A stretch of 64,000 bases of DNA from Symsagittifera roscoffensis (taxonomy: Eukaryota; Xenacoelomorpha; Acoela; Convolutidae), in contig NC_087064.1 in the NCBI RefSeq assembly GCF_963678635.1, positions 65,465,548-65,529,547 on the forward strand, read 5' to 3'. Both the position numbers and the translations under genes were made by a program. Below, piece by piece: positions 13,801 to 23,478 of this stretch (positions are counted from its first letter, which is position 1; each line of letters starts with the position of its first letter). The notes below the pieces were generated by a model. It saw nothing but the letters and a program-made list of their open reading frames with translations, was not told the origin of the DNA and did no database searches.

Positions 13801-15511
13801 CATTGAACATTTCCTCTTTTGTCTGTGATTGCATAAAAACATCGTCTAAATAGGTGATTGCATTTTTCTTGAGTATTAGTGGTCGAAAAATTTTGCTCAT
13901 AAAAGCTGAAAATGCTGCTGGTCCTATGGATATTCCATAGAATAAGCGGTTGAATTCGTATTGTTGGTTTCCAATAACAAATTGTGTTAAGCGTCGTGAT
14001 TGTTCATCTAATGGCATTTGATTATATGCACTATTCATATCGGCGGTGGTAAAGTATTTTCCGTTTATTTTTGTTAAAATAACTTGTATTGGTTCAATGG
14101 GCCAATTACACTTTGATTCATCTATGAGTGAGTTGAGGTATCTAGCATCGAGAACAATTTTTAATGATTCTCCTTTGGCTAGAATGATAACAGGGTTGAT
14201 AGATGTGTTGTCTTTTGGTTGTTCCTCTTTGTTTACTGGTGATATAATGTTGTATTGTTCTAAAATGTCGAGTAATCTGTTCACTTTATCGTGTAAGTGA
14301 ATTGGTACTTTACTTGCTCTTTGTTTTTTGAAAACTGCGTCTGGTTTTAATGGGAGATGTAGTGATGAGCTGATTTTGCCAACATCAAATTTGGATGTTG
14401 CATAGACTGATGAATATTTAATTAGCTGTTTTGCTAGTTTTTCAAATTCGTCTTGTGTTATTTGTGAATGTTGGAAATTAAACATTGTTAAAAATTTCTG
14501 TTGACTCTCTGTGTAGTTACTTATGTTGAATGTAGGTTTGAAATATGGGGTTTTTGTGAAATAATCCGTATTTTTGTTTTCGTTACTTATTATACTATTT
14601 ATAGATAATTCTTCATTAAGAATTGTGGATTGGCAAATATCTAGTAATTGGAGTATATTATTTACACGATATGCTTTTTCGTGTATTGGTGATATTGTAG
14701 CGTTGGTTTCGCAATAGCCTAAAAGTCCTAAAGGTAATGTTACTTGGTAAGGTGTATTGTTGTATACATGTAAGGAAATAATATCTGAATTCGAGTTTTT
14801 CAAATATTTTATTGATGAGATTGTGATTTTGAAAAATTTATGAATAGGTTTGAATTCAAAATCTGACATATAAAATTTTTGTTTGTTTTGTTTTTTATCA
14901 TATTGGTGAACTTGCTTTATTGAAAAATTGTATATGTTTCCTGATAGTGGTTTCAAGTGTTTTCTTTGTTGGTTATATATTGGATAGAATTTTGAAAAGA
15001 ATGGTGGTTGTTTATTTAATCTTTGAAAAAATGTTAGGGATGTGTCTTTTCTTTTTGTATATTTATCTTTGATTAATATTTTACTATTCAAGATGTTGAT
15101 TGTTGGTATATATTTAGAGATAAATGGTATTCCAATGATATTGTGTTTAATATCAGTGATATGGAATATTTGTTTAAATGGTTTGGTTAAAATTTTGTTT
15201 TGCTCCATTGTTCTTGTGGGGAGAAGAAATAATTGAATTTTTCCGTAGTTTATTAATGTTGATCCTTGTGCTGTTGCTAGTTTGCTGGAGGTTTCAAGAG
15301 GTGTTAGCTTTGGGTGTAGGGTTTTTATTTCATTCCATGTGGGAATGTTTATTATATTTGATTCTGCTCCTGAATCAATTAAAAAATCAATTTCAAGATC
15401 TGGTGGTTGAAATTCTTTGCTTCTTGGACTTTCTAAAAGAAATGGTATTGTCCAAATTTTTTCTTTGGGTTGTTCTTTTTGTATGTTTTGATAGATGTGA
15501 TTTGTATTCAA
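10820..15511 (-). CDS. pol: Ty3/gypsy-type retrotransposon Pol polyprotein (PR-RT-RH-IN)
   Basis: An uninterrupted 1,563-codon frame encodes the replication and integration enzymes of an LTR retrotransposon. In order: retropepsin with the DSGA active site near residue 46; reverse transcriptase with TADMNSAY (~490), RLFYGISIGPAAF and the catalytic YLDD (~555); RNase H beginning CDASNFGIGAALL (~703); an integrase zinc finger of H-H-C-C type (~1070-1107, ending CNDCIVCQ); then the DDE core, with D in FDTKGP (~1135), D in TDNGTEF (~1197) and E in VEGMNRS (~1233, 35 residues on); and a GPY/F-like LRKGPYQII (~1408). The tail after ~1450 is rich in N, K and Q. RT before integrase places it with Ty3/gypsy, not copia. 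The first listed codon is TTG; the frame stays open upstream to a stop near 15570, so translation may start by frameshift from a gag that I cannot find on this strand. The intact frame suggests a young element. Confidence 0.9.
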   Translation of the reverse strand: MNTNHIYQNIQKEQPKEKIWTIPFLLESPRSKEFQPPDLEIDFLIDSGAESNIINIPTWNEIKTLHPKLTPLETSSKLATAQGSTLINYGKIQLFLLPTRTMEQNKILTKPFKQIFHITDIKHNIIGIPFISKYIPTINILNSKILIKDKYTKRKDTSLTFFQRLNKQPPFFSKFYPIYNQQRKHLKPLSGNIYNFSIKQVHQYDKKQNKQKFYMSDFEFKPIHKFFKITISSIKYLKNSNSDIISLHVYNNTPYQVTLPLGLLGYCETNATISPIHEKAYRVNNILQLLDICQSTILNEELSINSIISNENKNTDYFTKTPYFKPTFNISNYTESQQKFLTMFNFQHSQITQDEFEKLAKQLIKYSSVYATSKFDVGKISSSLHLPLKPDAVFKKQRASKVPIHLHDKVNRLLDILEQYNIISPVNKEEQPKDNTSINPVIILAKGESLKIVLDARYLNSLIDESKCNWPIEPIQVILTKINGKYFTTADMNSAYNQMPLDEQSRRLTQFVIGNQQYEFNRLFYGISIGPAAFSAFMSKIFRPLILKKNAITYLDDVFMQSQTKEEMFNVLEQYHQILQNENLKAAPDKSHFFLTKVKFLGHNIERKTITPLKSRIDAIQKLQPPTNKKKIQEFLGMLNFLSKYVYKMQLYLRPFYNILRQQNNFEWNTEHQARFEEIKKLLTEQISNTIPNSNQPFYAMCDASNFGIGAALLQSHNSTNKMNLISANSRLFTQAELRLSTLMRECTAIIYTLTEYEFLILGSKHPTVLFTDHKPIIFLFTQKSNPNHRVYRFQLILMKFPNLHIVWTAGKNLALPDTLSRNTPPELLTRKTTVEIPKNIKFYLAENETSPRLECKYAVKTDVEQSQINNLQHFPLYLDCQNNHYEFDLLGTSTFKPIPYSQWIKNNTQQKRIKQHPPKKDHFPLIEKENLTDKINLSGPQTNDSKYTINQVFDLHDPLDTIPLSKLEIENIFLPPTETITISTLKQNQNLDPVIRQLKLWHKYKTKPIKADSTILGNKTLLRYFRKFNNTTINGNTDLLEYKLNESTVPCLPLSMILIAFNISHTQNIKGHSGSEKTYSNFVQNFYFPNAPIWIKVLCNDCIVCQLNKPYPNQKQIAQKQDFKGQSLYFNHRISFDTKGPISPSSEGNSYIMVIVDAFTHYVALNPVPHCNAYYAYTTLYEHWIAKFGLPEILVTDNGTEFINNEIITLCHLYNIKHKPRTSHAPWTNGLVEGMNRSLQEYLRCIINGNDTRYTEWSADVKLFPLAYNSQITTTLGMSPYEMVFNQKPRKPIIFTANSHKNAQGYCQPNKDSICYNLPLHTHDEDHFHHPQILKLASGTHTEWILNRDKKHNEIYQKVTKKLLQRQNINEQINSRFTPAFDLKIGTFVLIPNFNTQKGISKKLQPLRKGPYQIIVKPTDVTYKITDSDKKEIVQHRNNLLPYYPKEYALRELTQLYSFTGLKVIQNDPHTDNITKEQNDIHLGNQNTKSNTTKNNTKNLDQNTSQKERKNRKMTEQIIPQEQIDKSEHRESSRLRNQPRKNYKVFIPQSKILKKVEFQKQP

Positions 15512-15539
15512 GCATTTTGTTTTTTCGTTCTCATTGGCT

Positions 15540-16389
15540 TGAGCCTCTCTTGGAAGCCTCGGGGGAGCGTAACCTCAGGAGCATTGAAATCACCCATGGA
15601 GAATGCCCATGCCACTGTTTAGCGCAAACGGTGTGGTATCCAGATCACAAGAAACTTTGCCTGGTGTGGGATATGGAAGAAATCCGGTCGATCGGACTAC
15701 CGGATCACCGACAGAAGGTGACGATCTTGGTAGTGAGTACGATCTTGGCTCTGAGATGGATAGAAGAGAATATAACGAAGTATCGGGAAGCGGGGACGCC
15801 AACGGCAGAGTCAATATACGCGATAGGTTACAGTAGGAGACTCGAGTTGTTTGAGACTGCGTGCAAGGTATTCGCCATACCAACGGAAGTCAGACATGTC
15901 TGGAGCCGTTTGAGGTACTTCCCATGGTTTCGGGCGACGCTGACGTCCTGGTTGTACATGACAACGAAAGATCACATGAGAAAACATCAAAAGGAGTATC
16001 GACAGTTCCAGGCCGAGATTGGGCCGGAAGCTTTCAAGAGACCCCTGTTAACCCATCGTAATGCAATCACGACAGGATGGAAGAGAGTGGGTAAAATGTC
16101 TAGAGACAATACCAAGGCGAGGGAATCGATACTAGAGGAGGACCTGGCGAAGAACGTGAGCTTGAGCCTGCACAACTCCTTTTGTTTGAACCGGGAATCT
16201 AGGGTGAAGGCACTACCCAACCAAGCAAAGAGGTTGCAAGAGCAAAGAGAATGGATGCGATCCTACGAGCAGCTGAAGGCTTGGGAGGAGATTGTGATTA
16301 GCTCCGATGATGAAGAGGAACTGTTGAGACAGTTTGCCGTATCTAGTACTTCAGGGTGCAGTACCTCCAAGGCGAAGAGTGCGAGATGA
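15540..16389 (+). CDS. Unrecognised plus-strand ORF antisense to the retroelement
   Basis: GC content rises sharply at about 15535, and a plus-strand frame runs open to a TGA at 16387-16389. The first plausible ATG is at 15673, giving 239 codons; the open frame further left is only the shadow of pol. Residues look protein-like, with many W, Y and H, a basic middle, an Arg/Lys/Glu-rich helical part and an acidic patch ISSDDEEELL near the end. A second frame from 15603 (77 codons, Gly/Ser/Asp-rich, starting MPMPLFSANG) overlaps it, so the true N-terminus could come from there by a shift. I recognise no domain. It lies where gag of the minus-strand element should be but on the opposite strand, so it could belong to another mobile element. 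Its last 18 codons lie inside the tandem unit and are therefore repeated at the left end of copies 2 and 3. Confidence 0.4.
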
Positions 16390-16872
16390 GCAGGTGGCTC
16401 GAATGGATCTTGAGTCTTGAGAGGGAAAGGGGGGCTTGAGCGTGGATCCGGGTGAAACTTGGATTCACGAAAAAGAAGTTTTAACAAAGCAAATATTGTT
16501 ATTAATATACTATATTTATTATATAAATCAAAATGCTGCATGACAATTTCCTGGTTGAATAGGACAAAAGAAATTTTAAATGATTGGCTTGGAAAGCAAG
16601 AATTCAAGGGTGCAGGTGTGTGCAGATTTTGATTGCTGTTTAGCGATAGTGTGAAAATTTTACATGGCTGTGAATTTTGGGGTGTAGATAAGCTTAAGTC
16701 TGCTGCAAACTTCTGTAAATGACCACTGGCACTGTATCTTGAGTAACACTCGGTTTTCTGGGATTCACTGGCAGAAGACAGCACGCGATGAGGACATCGA
16801 TCTCGAGTCCGGGGAGTATGTGCCAGTCGGTCATATTCGGAAGTTTGACCTTGAGAGAAGAAAAAAACACTT
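16390..16872. other. Non-coding stretch with short plus-strand open frame
   Basis: The AT-rich first part (to about 16735) holds no recognisable gene. From 16739 a plus-strand frame (82 codons, to 16987) is GC-richer and protein-like (HWQKTARDEDIDLESG, VGHIRKFDLERRKKH) and runs into the 1.2 kb repeat. I cannot assign it. The 55-bp segment at 16822-16876 (GTGCCAGTCGGTCATATTCG...) recurs with few changes at 17647-17701 inside the repeat, so part of this stretch derives from the repeat's own interior. Confidence 0.35.
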
Positions 16873-18077
16873 GATTCGTGAATTTCATTTCCAGTTCCAA
16901 CAGTTTGGTTTTTTTAGAGTCAAAAGTTTAAAGTTCAATCGCTCAAAAAATTCTCCCAGAACTGGTAGAAGTGAAATTGGTCTATAGTCTGATGGGTCAT
17001 CGATTTAGGTCAATGATGGGTCATCAGATCTTTTTTCGTCGCGCAAAGTCAATCCGTACCCATTTGAGTCACTATGGTCGCATACTCGTTTGGTGTTGCA
17101 GGGGTCGCGAAAAAACGCCCGACTTCTGATCGGGAGCCTAGTAAGAAAAATCGACAATAAATTTAATAGAGGGACAAACTCTGCTGATATATCAAAATAG
17201 GACCAAATCTGCCAATGGATTCATAAGACAAAATCTGTCGTCAAGAGGAAACCTGTTTGCACCAAAAACTAGCACGAAAAAACCAGATGCAAAAGTTTAG
17301 CTTAACAAAAACAGCTTCCATAAACCTTAAAAACCATCAGAAATCTCCTAGTTTATGCGATTGTTCAGAAAAAACAAGCATATATGTAACAGAAAATAAA
17401 TTGAAGATTTGAATTTAATCTGATATACATTTTGATTGAAATAAATTAGCTCAAAAATTGATATCGAAGGTTGATTGCAGTGAATTAAAATCTACAATTG
17501 CACTGAAATTGGAACATTTAAACAAAAAACGTAAGACAGGATACGAATAAGGGGTTCAACAACACACTAAATTCTCTTTTTAGTGTTTTCCGTATCAAAT
17601 TGGTAATTTTCATCAATAATTAATTATCATCAATTTCTTGAAAATTGTGCCAGTCGGTCATAATCGGAAGTTTGACCTTGAGAGAAGAAAAAAACACTTG
17701 ATTTTGGAGTGAAATTTAGTTTTTCAAAATTTCGAATGGAACCTGTCATGCACGATTTTCTCGCGATAACTGAAAATCAGAAAAAGAGAAGTCAGAACAA
17801 TCGAGTAACAATCGCGGGAAAGTTGCTAAATAAAACGGTGGGAAATTGCTATTCGCAATTTCTGTCACAATAGAACAAGAGTAGAGCTGTCCCATCTAAA
17901 ACAGAGACGAGAGCATTCCCACGAACTGGATTGTTGTGATTGGAGTACTATTATTAACTGGACCAGAGTGAACCTTCGGTGGAAAGGTGGACAGCTAGAG
18001 TGTCCCAATGGTTCACGAGAACTTACAGTCTAGAGAAAAAACTTGTTCTTATTATTAAAACTGACTAACATTAAACT
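16873..18077. repeat. 1,205-bp direct repeat, right copy (unit copy 1)
   Basis: This matches 9369-10573 with about five substitutions. It is part of the tandem unit, so it recurs at 29610-30814 and 42344-43548; at the five sites that differ from the left copy, the unit copies agree with each other. If the pair are LTRs, the tandem unit captured the pol-proximal 5' LTR but not pol. See the left copy for why LTR status is uncertain. Confidence 0.85.
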
Positions 18078-18089
18078 CATTTTAGTTAC

Positions 18090-18095
18090 TTTATT
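18090..18095 (-). promoter_or_regulatory. Candidate poly(A) signal AATAAA, cassette 1
   Basis: TTTATT on the plus strand reads AATAAA on the gene strand, about 505 bp beyond the stop codon of last exon copy 1 and just before the 1.2 kb repeat. It is a short motif in AT-rich DNA and could be chance. The same hexamer is kept at 30827-30832 and 43561-43566. Confidence 0.3.
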
Positions 18096-18599
18096 AATTC
18101 TTGAGTTGCTTACCGACTTATTTACTTCCTGGTTCTTGAGCGTGCTACAATGTGAGTACTTAGTTTAAATTCCTAGAGTGTGTTTTATAATTGTTATGTT
18201 GAGGTAAGGCGAGTTTTAGGTTGATCCATCTGAAATGGATCAAAGTTCCACTGTCTAATAAAAAGTAACTTAACGGATTGTTCCAACCCGGTTTTTAACG
18301 GCGTTCATGTATTTTGGGTATCTAGAGACCTAAGTATGGGGACGTTTCTAATTCTAGAGTGGGGGGATATTTTAGTAGTAGCCTTTAAGCTGTAACGGGT
18401 CGTAGTCTCATGTTACAAACGAACCGAACTGGCTCCGACCGTTCTTGAGGTAGAAAAACACAAGAGATGGTGTCCCTGACCCTTGAGCCAGTGGTTATAG
18501 GGCCTATTTTTCTTAAGCCTCATGTGTGACTGCAGTAGACGAATGTTACAAATATTGTTTGAGTAGATTTTAAGGATTCAGTTTTCTTGGGATTCGTTT

Positions 18600-18956
18600 T
18601 CACTGGAATAGAAGTACATTATATATTGTGTCAGAACCACTCTCAGATGAAGCATTGTAAGCACTATTGGATGACGAAGACTGCATCGTGTCGTCTATGC
18701 CTCGACCAATCAGAAGCAAGTACGACTTATTCAACGTCATTGTAGAAGTAAAAGTTCTTGCCACACTCTGCATTCGGTTTTTGTTACGTAATGAGGAACT
18801 GTTCGCTAGACCTCGGCCTAGAGGCGTAGCCGAGTTGCTTCCGACAGCGGCGCCATTGTTTCCCGAATTTCGCAGAGGTCGTCGGGGAAATCCGAAGTCA
18901 AAGTCACTTTTTCTCTTCACTTGGGATTGATACGTGAAAGGGTGTATGAACTTCAC
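18600..18956 (-). CDS. Host gene last exon, cassette 1
   Basis: This is the terminal exon (118 codons and stop). It starts after a good acceptor (ATCATTTCAG then GTGAAGTTC) in phase 0, matching the end of the GGP-rich exon. It opens VKFIHPF, completing an HIGP-VKF junction that resembles the 'GH.gpV.Fl' strand of ARHGEF10- and JIP-type propellers. It then passes through a basic, Asn/Ser-rich linker and ends with a hydrophobic strand KSYLLLIGRG and a final DTIYNVLLFQ, like the closing blade of such propellers. The encoded protein is identical in all three copies. In this copy it lies ~25 kb beyond the first complete set of terminal exons. Confidence 0.6.
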   Translation of the reverse strand: MKFIHPFTYQSQVKRKSDFDFGFPRRPLRNSGNNGAAVGSNSATPLGRGLANSSSLRNKNRMQSVARTFTSTMTLNKSYLLLIGRGIDDTMQSSSSNSAYNASSESGSDTIYNVLLFQ

Positions 18957-19212
18957 CTGAAATGATTGAGGGTTCAATTTACATTGGCAAAATGACGAGC
19001 TGGATGTGATATTAAAAAAACAAGTAAATGTGATTCTCAAAGACATGATAGGACAATACAATCTCCATGATATAACTCAAAATTTATGAACCGTAGGACA
19101 GAATAAATACCTGTTAATTGTCAATTGCATCGCTGAAATAACATCTTCGCGAATTTTAATCTGGAAGCTAAGACCTTCAGAAAGATCGAAGGTGAATTCC
19201 CATAGGTTCCAA

Positions 19213-19577
19213 TATTCATAGGTTCCAAAATAAAAAATCAGTCGCATAAGTTCCAAAATTTATCTTCTTGAATTCTGATTGGTTGAAATTTGAGCCAACG
19301 AATTTATGGATTAATTGTTTACTGTTCAACCAGCATAAACTCAAGCTGCAGAACAGTGACTGCCGCAGCCGCGCCAACGTGTTGCGAGCTTGCCACCAAA
19401 GGGTAGGATTCTATACGAAATTTAGAGCCGGTTATTGCCGCGAAGCCCACCGGCAACCTTAAGCCGAGACTCGGCTAATTTAGTCTTTTGACCGATTGAA
19501 AAGATTTGGAACTTATGCGACTGCTTTTTTATTTTGGAACCTTTGGGACTGATTTTTTATTTTGGAACCTATGAATA
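19213..19577. mobile_element. Foldback MITE at a TA target, unit copy 1
   Basis: The ends are inverted repeats: TTCATAGGTTCCAAAATAA at the left and its near-perfect complement at the right. Arms extend about 45-60 bp through a GCATAAGTTCCAAA segment. TA dinucleotides flank both ends (19213-19214 and 19576-19577), as for Tc1/mariner-type elements. The GC-rich centre (about 19361-19446) is shared with 57785-58249. There is no transposase. It sits in the last intron of the host gene. Copies are at 31950-32314 and 44684-45048. Confidence 0.7.
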
Positions 19578-20251
19578 CGCACCAGATCGAAAAACACCAA
19601 CAACTTTGCCGCTTGATTCAGCTATTTCGGTGGCGTACCTCACGCTTGAAGGACCGAATGCTTGAAATCAATTTTAGCTTCCTTTGAGCCAATCAGAATT
19701 GAGTATTCAAAATATCAAAGTAAATCGCAAAAATCACAAAGTAAGAAAATAAATCCAGGCAGTTAAGGTTAATACTGACCGATTAGATAATAAGCAGATG
19801 AGTTTTCAAATATTACCGGATCGAAGGTGGATTGGAACAAATTTAATATTTCAAAGATACCGATTTATGAAAAATGGAAAAACAAACAAAAAATAAAATT
19901 TATTAGATCTGCACGAATTGTACAGCTTAAAACATTTTCTGTTTTTTTTGACTTCGATTTTGTGGGAAAGGCATTTAGCCAATAAGTACGCTTAGAAATT
20001 TTGATTTGTTGAAATTTTTCAAGCATTCGGTCCTTCAAGCATGAGAACCCTCTCCGCTATTTCGAACTTACAGAAAACTTAAGATATTGATTGGTTGGTC
20101 GGTCAACATATGATCAAAAGGCCGTTATTCATCCAACATTTTCGTTATAATTTTGTGATTAGCAAGAGTATTAAAACTATTACTAGAATTTTCTCATTAG
20201 GAAACTTCGTTCGCAGAACTCTTCTCGGCTTAACTTTCTAGCATATATTAA

Positions 20252-20507
20252 GGGGCTAGGTCTTTTACCAGACCTACTTTTTACCAGACCGACCTTTTAC
20301 CAGAACAAAATGCATTAATTCAATTGAAATAAATTAAATTAGTGGAAAATTTGAAACGGAAGCGGTTACATCAAACAAAACTTCGCTGAGAAACCGTGAA
20401 AACATTGTCTTTAACCGGACTAAACGGCGTCATTACATCTGTCAATCAAATTTGTTTATCGAGTCTGGTAAAAGGTCTATGTTGGTCTTGGTAAAAGGTC
20501 GGTCCCC
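20252..20507. mobile_element. MULE-type MITE with 9-bp target duplication, unit copy 1
   Basis: This 256-bp element starts GGGGCTAGGTCTTTTACCAG and ends with the complement of GGGGACCGACCTTTTACCA. It is flanked on both sides by ATATATTAA (20243-20251 and 20508-20516), a perfect 9-bp target duplication. The subterminal motif GACCTTTTACCAGA is repeated inside both ends. GGGG termini and a 9-bp duplication match the MULE at 24073-25919, so it is probably a non-autonomous relative. It has no coding capacity. Copies are at 32989-33244 and 45723-45978. Confidence 0.8.
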
Positions 20508-20534
20508 ATATATTAAGTTCCAGTTACAAACATT

Positions 20535-20605
20535 GATCCTATGGCGCAAAGTAAACGTCTAAGCTTTGGAGGTGAAAACTCACTGGTTCGAGCTCGGCTA
20601 GGAAC
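20535..20605 (+). tRNA. tRNA-like relic (possibly tRNA-Pro derived), not a functional gene
   Basis: This 71-nt segment starts GATCCTA and ends TAGGAAC, which pair at six of seven acceptor positions. It has an A-box-like ATGGCGCAAAGTAAACGTC whose GGCG/CGTC could form a D stem, and a B box GGTTCGAGCTC. The middle contains CTTTGG, reminiscent of a tRNA-Pro(TGG) loop. I cannot form a good anticodon stem and the T stem is weak. It is best read as a decayed tRNA or SINE head. Copies are at 33272-33342 and 46006-46076. Confidence 0.35.
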
Positions 20606-23353
20606 TATAATTTTGCAAATTGATGTAATTACCGTTTTTGACATGTAAATGTTGCAAAAAAGGTTTATAAATTTAATTTTTGTCCGAATTGTTTTGTTTT
20701 ATTTCTAGTTTGCGTCAATTAAACAATATCGGCGTCTGGTCTGCTCAAATCGATTTCCCGTGTTGACTTCGATACACAAGAAAGCGTATCACACAATTTC
20801 ATGCAATTAAAAGGCTTGTCACAAAATTCCATACATGGAAGGGGTAAAAAACGCATATCATAAAATTTCCTGTATGAAAACATCATGATGAGCAATTTTT
20901 TTTAAGATGACTAGAACAATTTTCCGAAAAGTTCCAAAATTTTGGGTGAATTTTTAAAATAGCAAAATCACTTTACGCTGAAGCAAACATTCACCGAAAA
21001 AAAAATTGCATGCGATTTTGTGTATAACGTACTCCAGGCTGAAATTTTGTACAACTGAATTAAAAGTGACTATGAATTTTTGGGTGAATCGCAGTTAAAC
21101 AATTTTCATGTTTTTTAATAATAAGATATTTTTTATTCAGTCAAAATATAGGCCACAATTTGAAACCACCAAATTTTTTGGAGTAAATTTTTTTTCTAGC
21201 CATATACAGAAAGTTATGGTTTCTAGTTACAATTCTGAGTGAAATTTGATTCATTAATATTCTTGGCAAATCTACAAGTGCAGTTCATTTAATTCATTAA
21301 AAATCTTGGAAAAACTACAAATGCAGGTGACTTGTGTGATTCTTACCTTTTAAGATACGGGTTTTCATGCGTAACAGAAAACGATGGTTATTGTGTTTTT
21401 GGACTAAACACATGAAACAAAACGAAAATCGATTTTTTGTTTCATAGAAACGTGCTTGTCAAAAATTTGCTGATATAGAAAAATCGTTATGATAAAAAAT
21501 CGATGAAAAAAATGCTGGTCGTACTGTTTTCATACAATTATTTGTACATACGGAATTGTAAAAAGTTGCTTAGTTAACACTTTTCCAGATATGAAATTTG
21601 TATGGCAAGAATTTTGGCCAACCCGGCTCGTTTGAAGAGGCGATTTTGTTCGATGGGTGTTTGGTTTAGGATGAGGAGCTAAATACTTGAAACTCGAGTA
21701 AGCTATTTTTTCGTGAACTTATTTTCAACGCTATTTGACGCTAGCAAATATTTTCTTGACGTGTTTATAGATTTACTAAGATTTTAGTTAATCCAGTTTC
21801 ACTTTTTTGTCAATTTTTTTTGACTTTGTAGCCAATTTTATCGTCTAACTTGCCATTCTATGCATTCGGTTAGGTAGTTTGAAAAATGGTCATGTGGCTT
21901 TTTGTCATTTTAGTCAAAGAAAAGTATTATGTAAGCTCAATGAACTTTCTTGTAACGTTAGGATTCTTGTTTAGAACATAGATATTTTTTGAAAATTCCA
22001 ACGGGTTGAAATAACTATGTGCTGATTGAGTAGCTTTTGAATCAAATGGCTAGAGTTGCCACGAAATCTCATTTAACTCATTCTAGAGAAAAATTAAAAT
22101 TATCCCAACGTGAGCATTTTTTTTGCATTGAATAATAACAACTGCCATTTCTTTTTGTTTTTAGAGATGAAAACAGCGTAAAACTTTGTTTTTCGATCCT
22201 TAGTTTTGAGAGGAAATTACAATTGTTTTTATATTATGAAATTTTTCTAACGAAAAATTTCAATTAATTCACGAAAGCTAAAAAAAAAATTGTTGAAATT
22301 TTCTGTACATTTTTCATATTTTGAGTATCCAACAGAAAAACAAATCACCTCAAAAACCTCTAAGTTTCAATAAACATATAATCTTGATTTTTTCCGTTAA
22401 AACCAACCCAGCCCGAGAAAACTCGACCGAGTTGCGATATATTTAAATTGGATCTTAATTTAGAACTGCAAGTCATTTATTCAGCGTGCCTATTTGTAAT
22501 TAAACAAATGATTTTAAGGCGAATCATAAAAAAAATCAGAAATCAGTTAGCTTGAATAAAAATTTAAGCCTGAGAAAAATTTTAGACGTTTCTGAAACAA
22601 TACAAAAAGCAATCACATATATGTCTCAACTTTTTGAGTTTTTGAGGTCAGCTTCTTTTTTGAATTATTTTACCAGATGCAGTTGATTATTTTCACAAGT
22701 CTTTAGCTTGTGCAGATATGAATGAAGTTTCAAATAGTACAGAACTTTTGAAAAAGCTTAAGACCTTTGGGCAAAAAGTCATCTGCTCAAATTACTCGGC
22801 TCGTTTTTCTGCTAACTCTTAGCAGGAAACTGTCTGATGCTCAAAAACGTAACAAAAAGCTCAAAATGACTTGAAAAGCAAATTTTTCTTTCCAAGCGAC
22901 AGCCAGGTATCATTCAATGCAAGCATATCTTTTGATCACATGTTTAATGAAGTCCTTTAACTTAACGGATTTTCGAAAAATACAACGTTTCTAAAGTTTT
23001 AAAGTTGTCCTTTTTGATGTTGTTTTCCTCTTCGTTTTTGATTTTGTCGCAGGATCCTTTTGAATCATTTCAATTTTTGCAATTTTCTCTGATAAACATT
23101 TCCGTTACTTTTTCAAAAACCGTAACTCAATGAGAACTATTCAATAGTAGTTAATTTTACATGGCATATTTTTGAGTTTCAAGTGGCGATAAGCCTCGCG
23201 CCTTGCTTCGCCTGCGTGTTGAAGCTGATCACGTTTATTCCCGAGAGAACAGTCTTACTTTTTTTCGCTTTTTGAGGCTATGTGTCTGTGCACGCGTGTC
23301 CGCATGTGTAGGGGGGGGGGTCGAAATTCATCTATAAATTAAAAAGGCCATAC
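20606..23353. other. Host intron sequence, unit copy 1, no gene seen
   Basis: AT-rich intron DNA between the last two host exons. It includes a perfect 10-bp stem hairpin (GAAATTTTTC, TAAC loop, 22238-22261) that was rewritten in copy 2, and a G10 run at 23311-23320 (G12 in copy 3). The same sequence is in the other two units. Confidence 0.5.
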
Positions 23354-23478
23354 CGGTCCAATATGTCTGATAGGCAGTATGGCGATGTTGACGGAGTTTC
23401 TTCTCAGTCCAGCCGTCCCCCCAGCACCACCACTCCTACTTGGACATCCCGGGGGGTTCCCCACAGTGCCCGCACCAC
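23354..23478 (-). CDS. Host gene penultimate exon, cassette 1
   Basis: This is a 125-bp exon between acceptor TGTCTGTTAG and donor CCG|GTATGG. It enters with two bases that complete the G left by the polyQ exon and leaves in phase 0, exactly fitting the last exon. It encodes a Gly/Pro/Ser-rich loop (GAGTVGNPPGCPSRSGG) followed by NSVNIAILPIRHIGP, the start of a propeller strand continued by VKFIHPF in the next exon. It is present at 36079-36203 and 48827-48951; copy 3 has one AGG to GGG (Arg to Gly) change. The phase fit on both sides is the main evidence. Confidence 0.65.

Noticed and set aside
10909-15236. Several plus-strand open frames of 63-84 codons within the pol region
   Set aside because: They are shadows of the intact minus-strand polyprotein.
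9369-18077. A textbook complete LTR retrotransposon with two LTRs
   Set aside because: No TG...CA ends, target duplication, primer-binding site or polypurine tract could be found, and the gag position is occupied by an opposite-strand frame.
18372-18392. Shared TAGTAGCCTTTAAGCTG near 18375 and near 27445 as element ends
   Set aside because: Only about 17 bp are shared in the same orientation, with no flanking duplication or further homology.
19112-19133. A 22-bp microexon between acceptor TTATTTCAG and donor GTATTT
   Set aside because: Its phase fits neither neighbour, while the penultimate and last exons join directly in phase 0.
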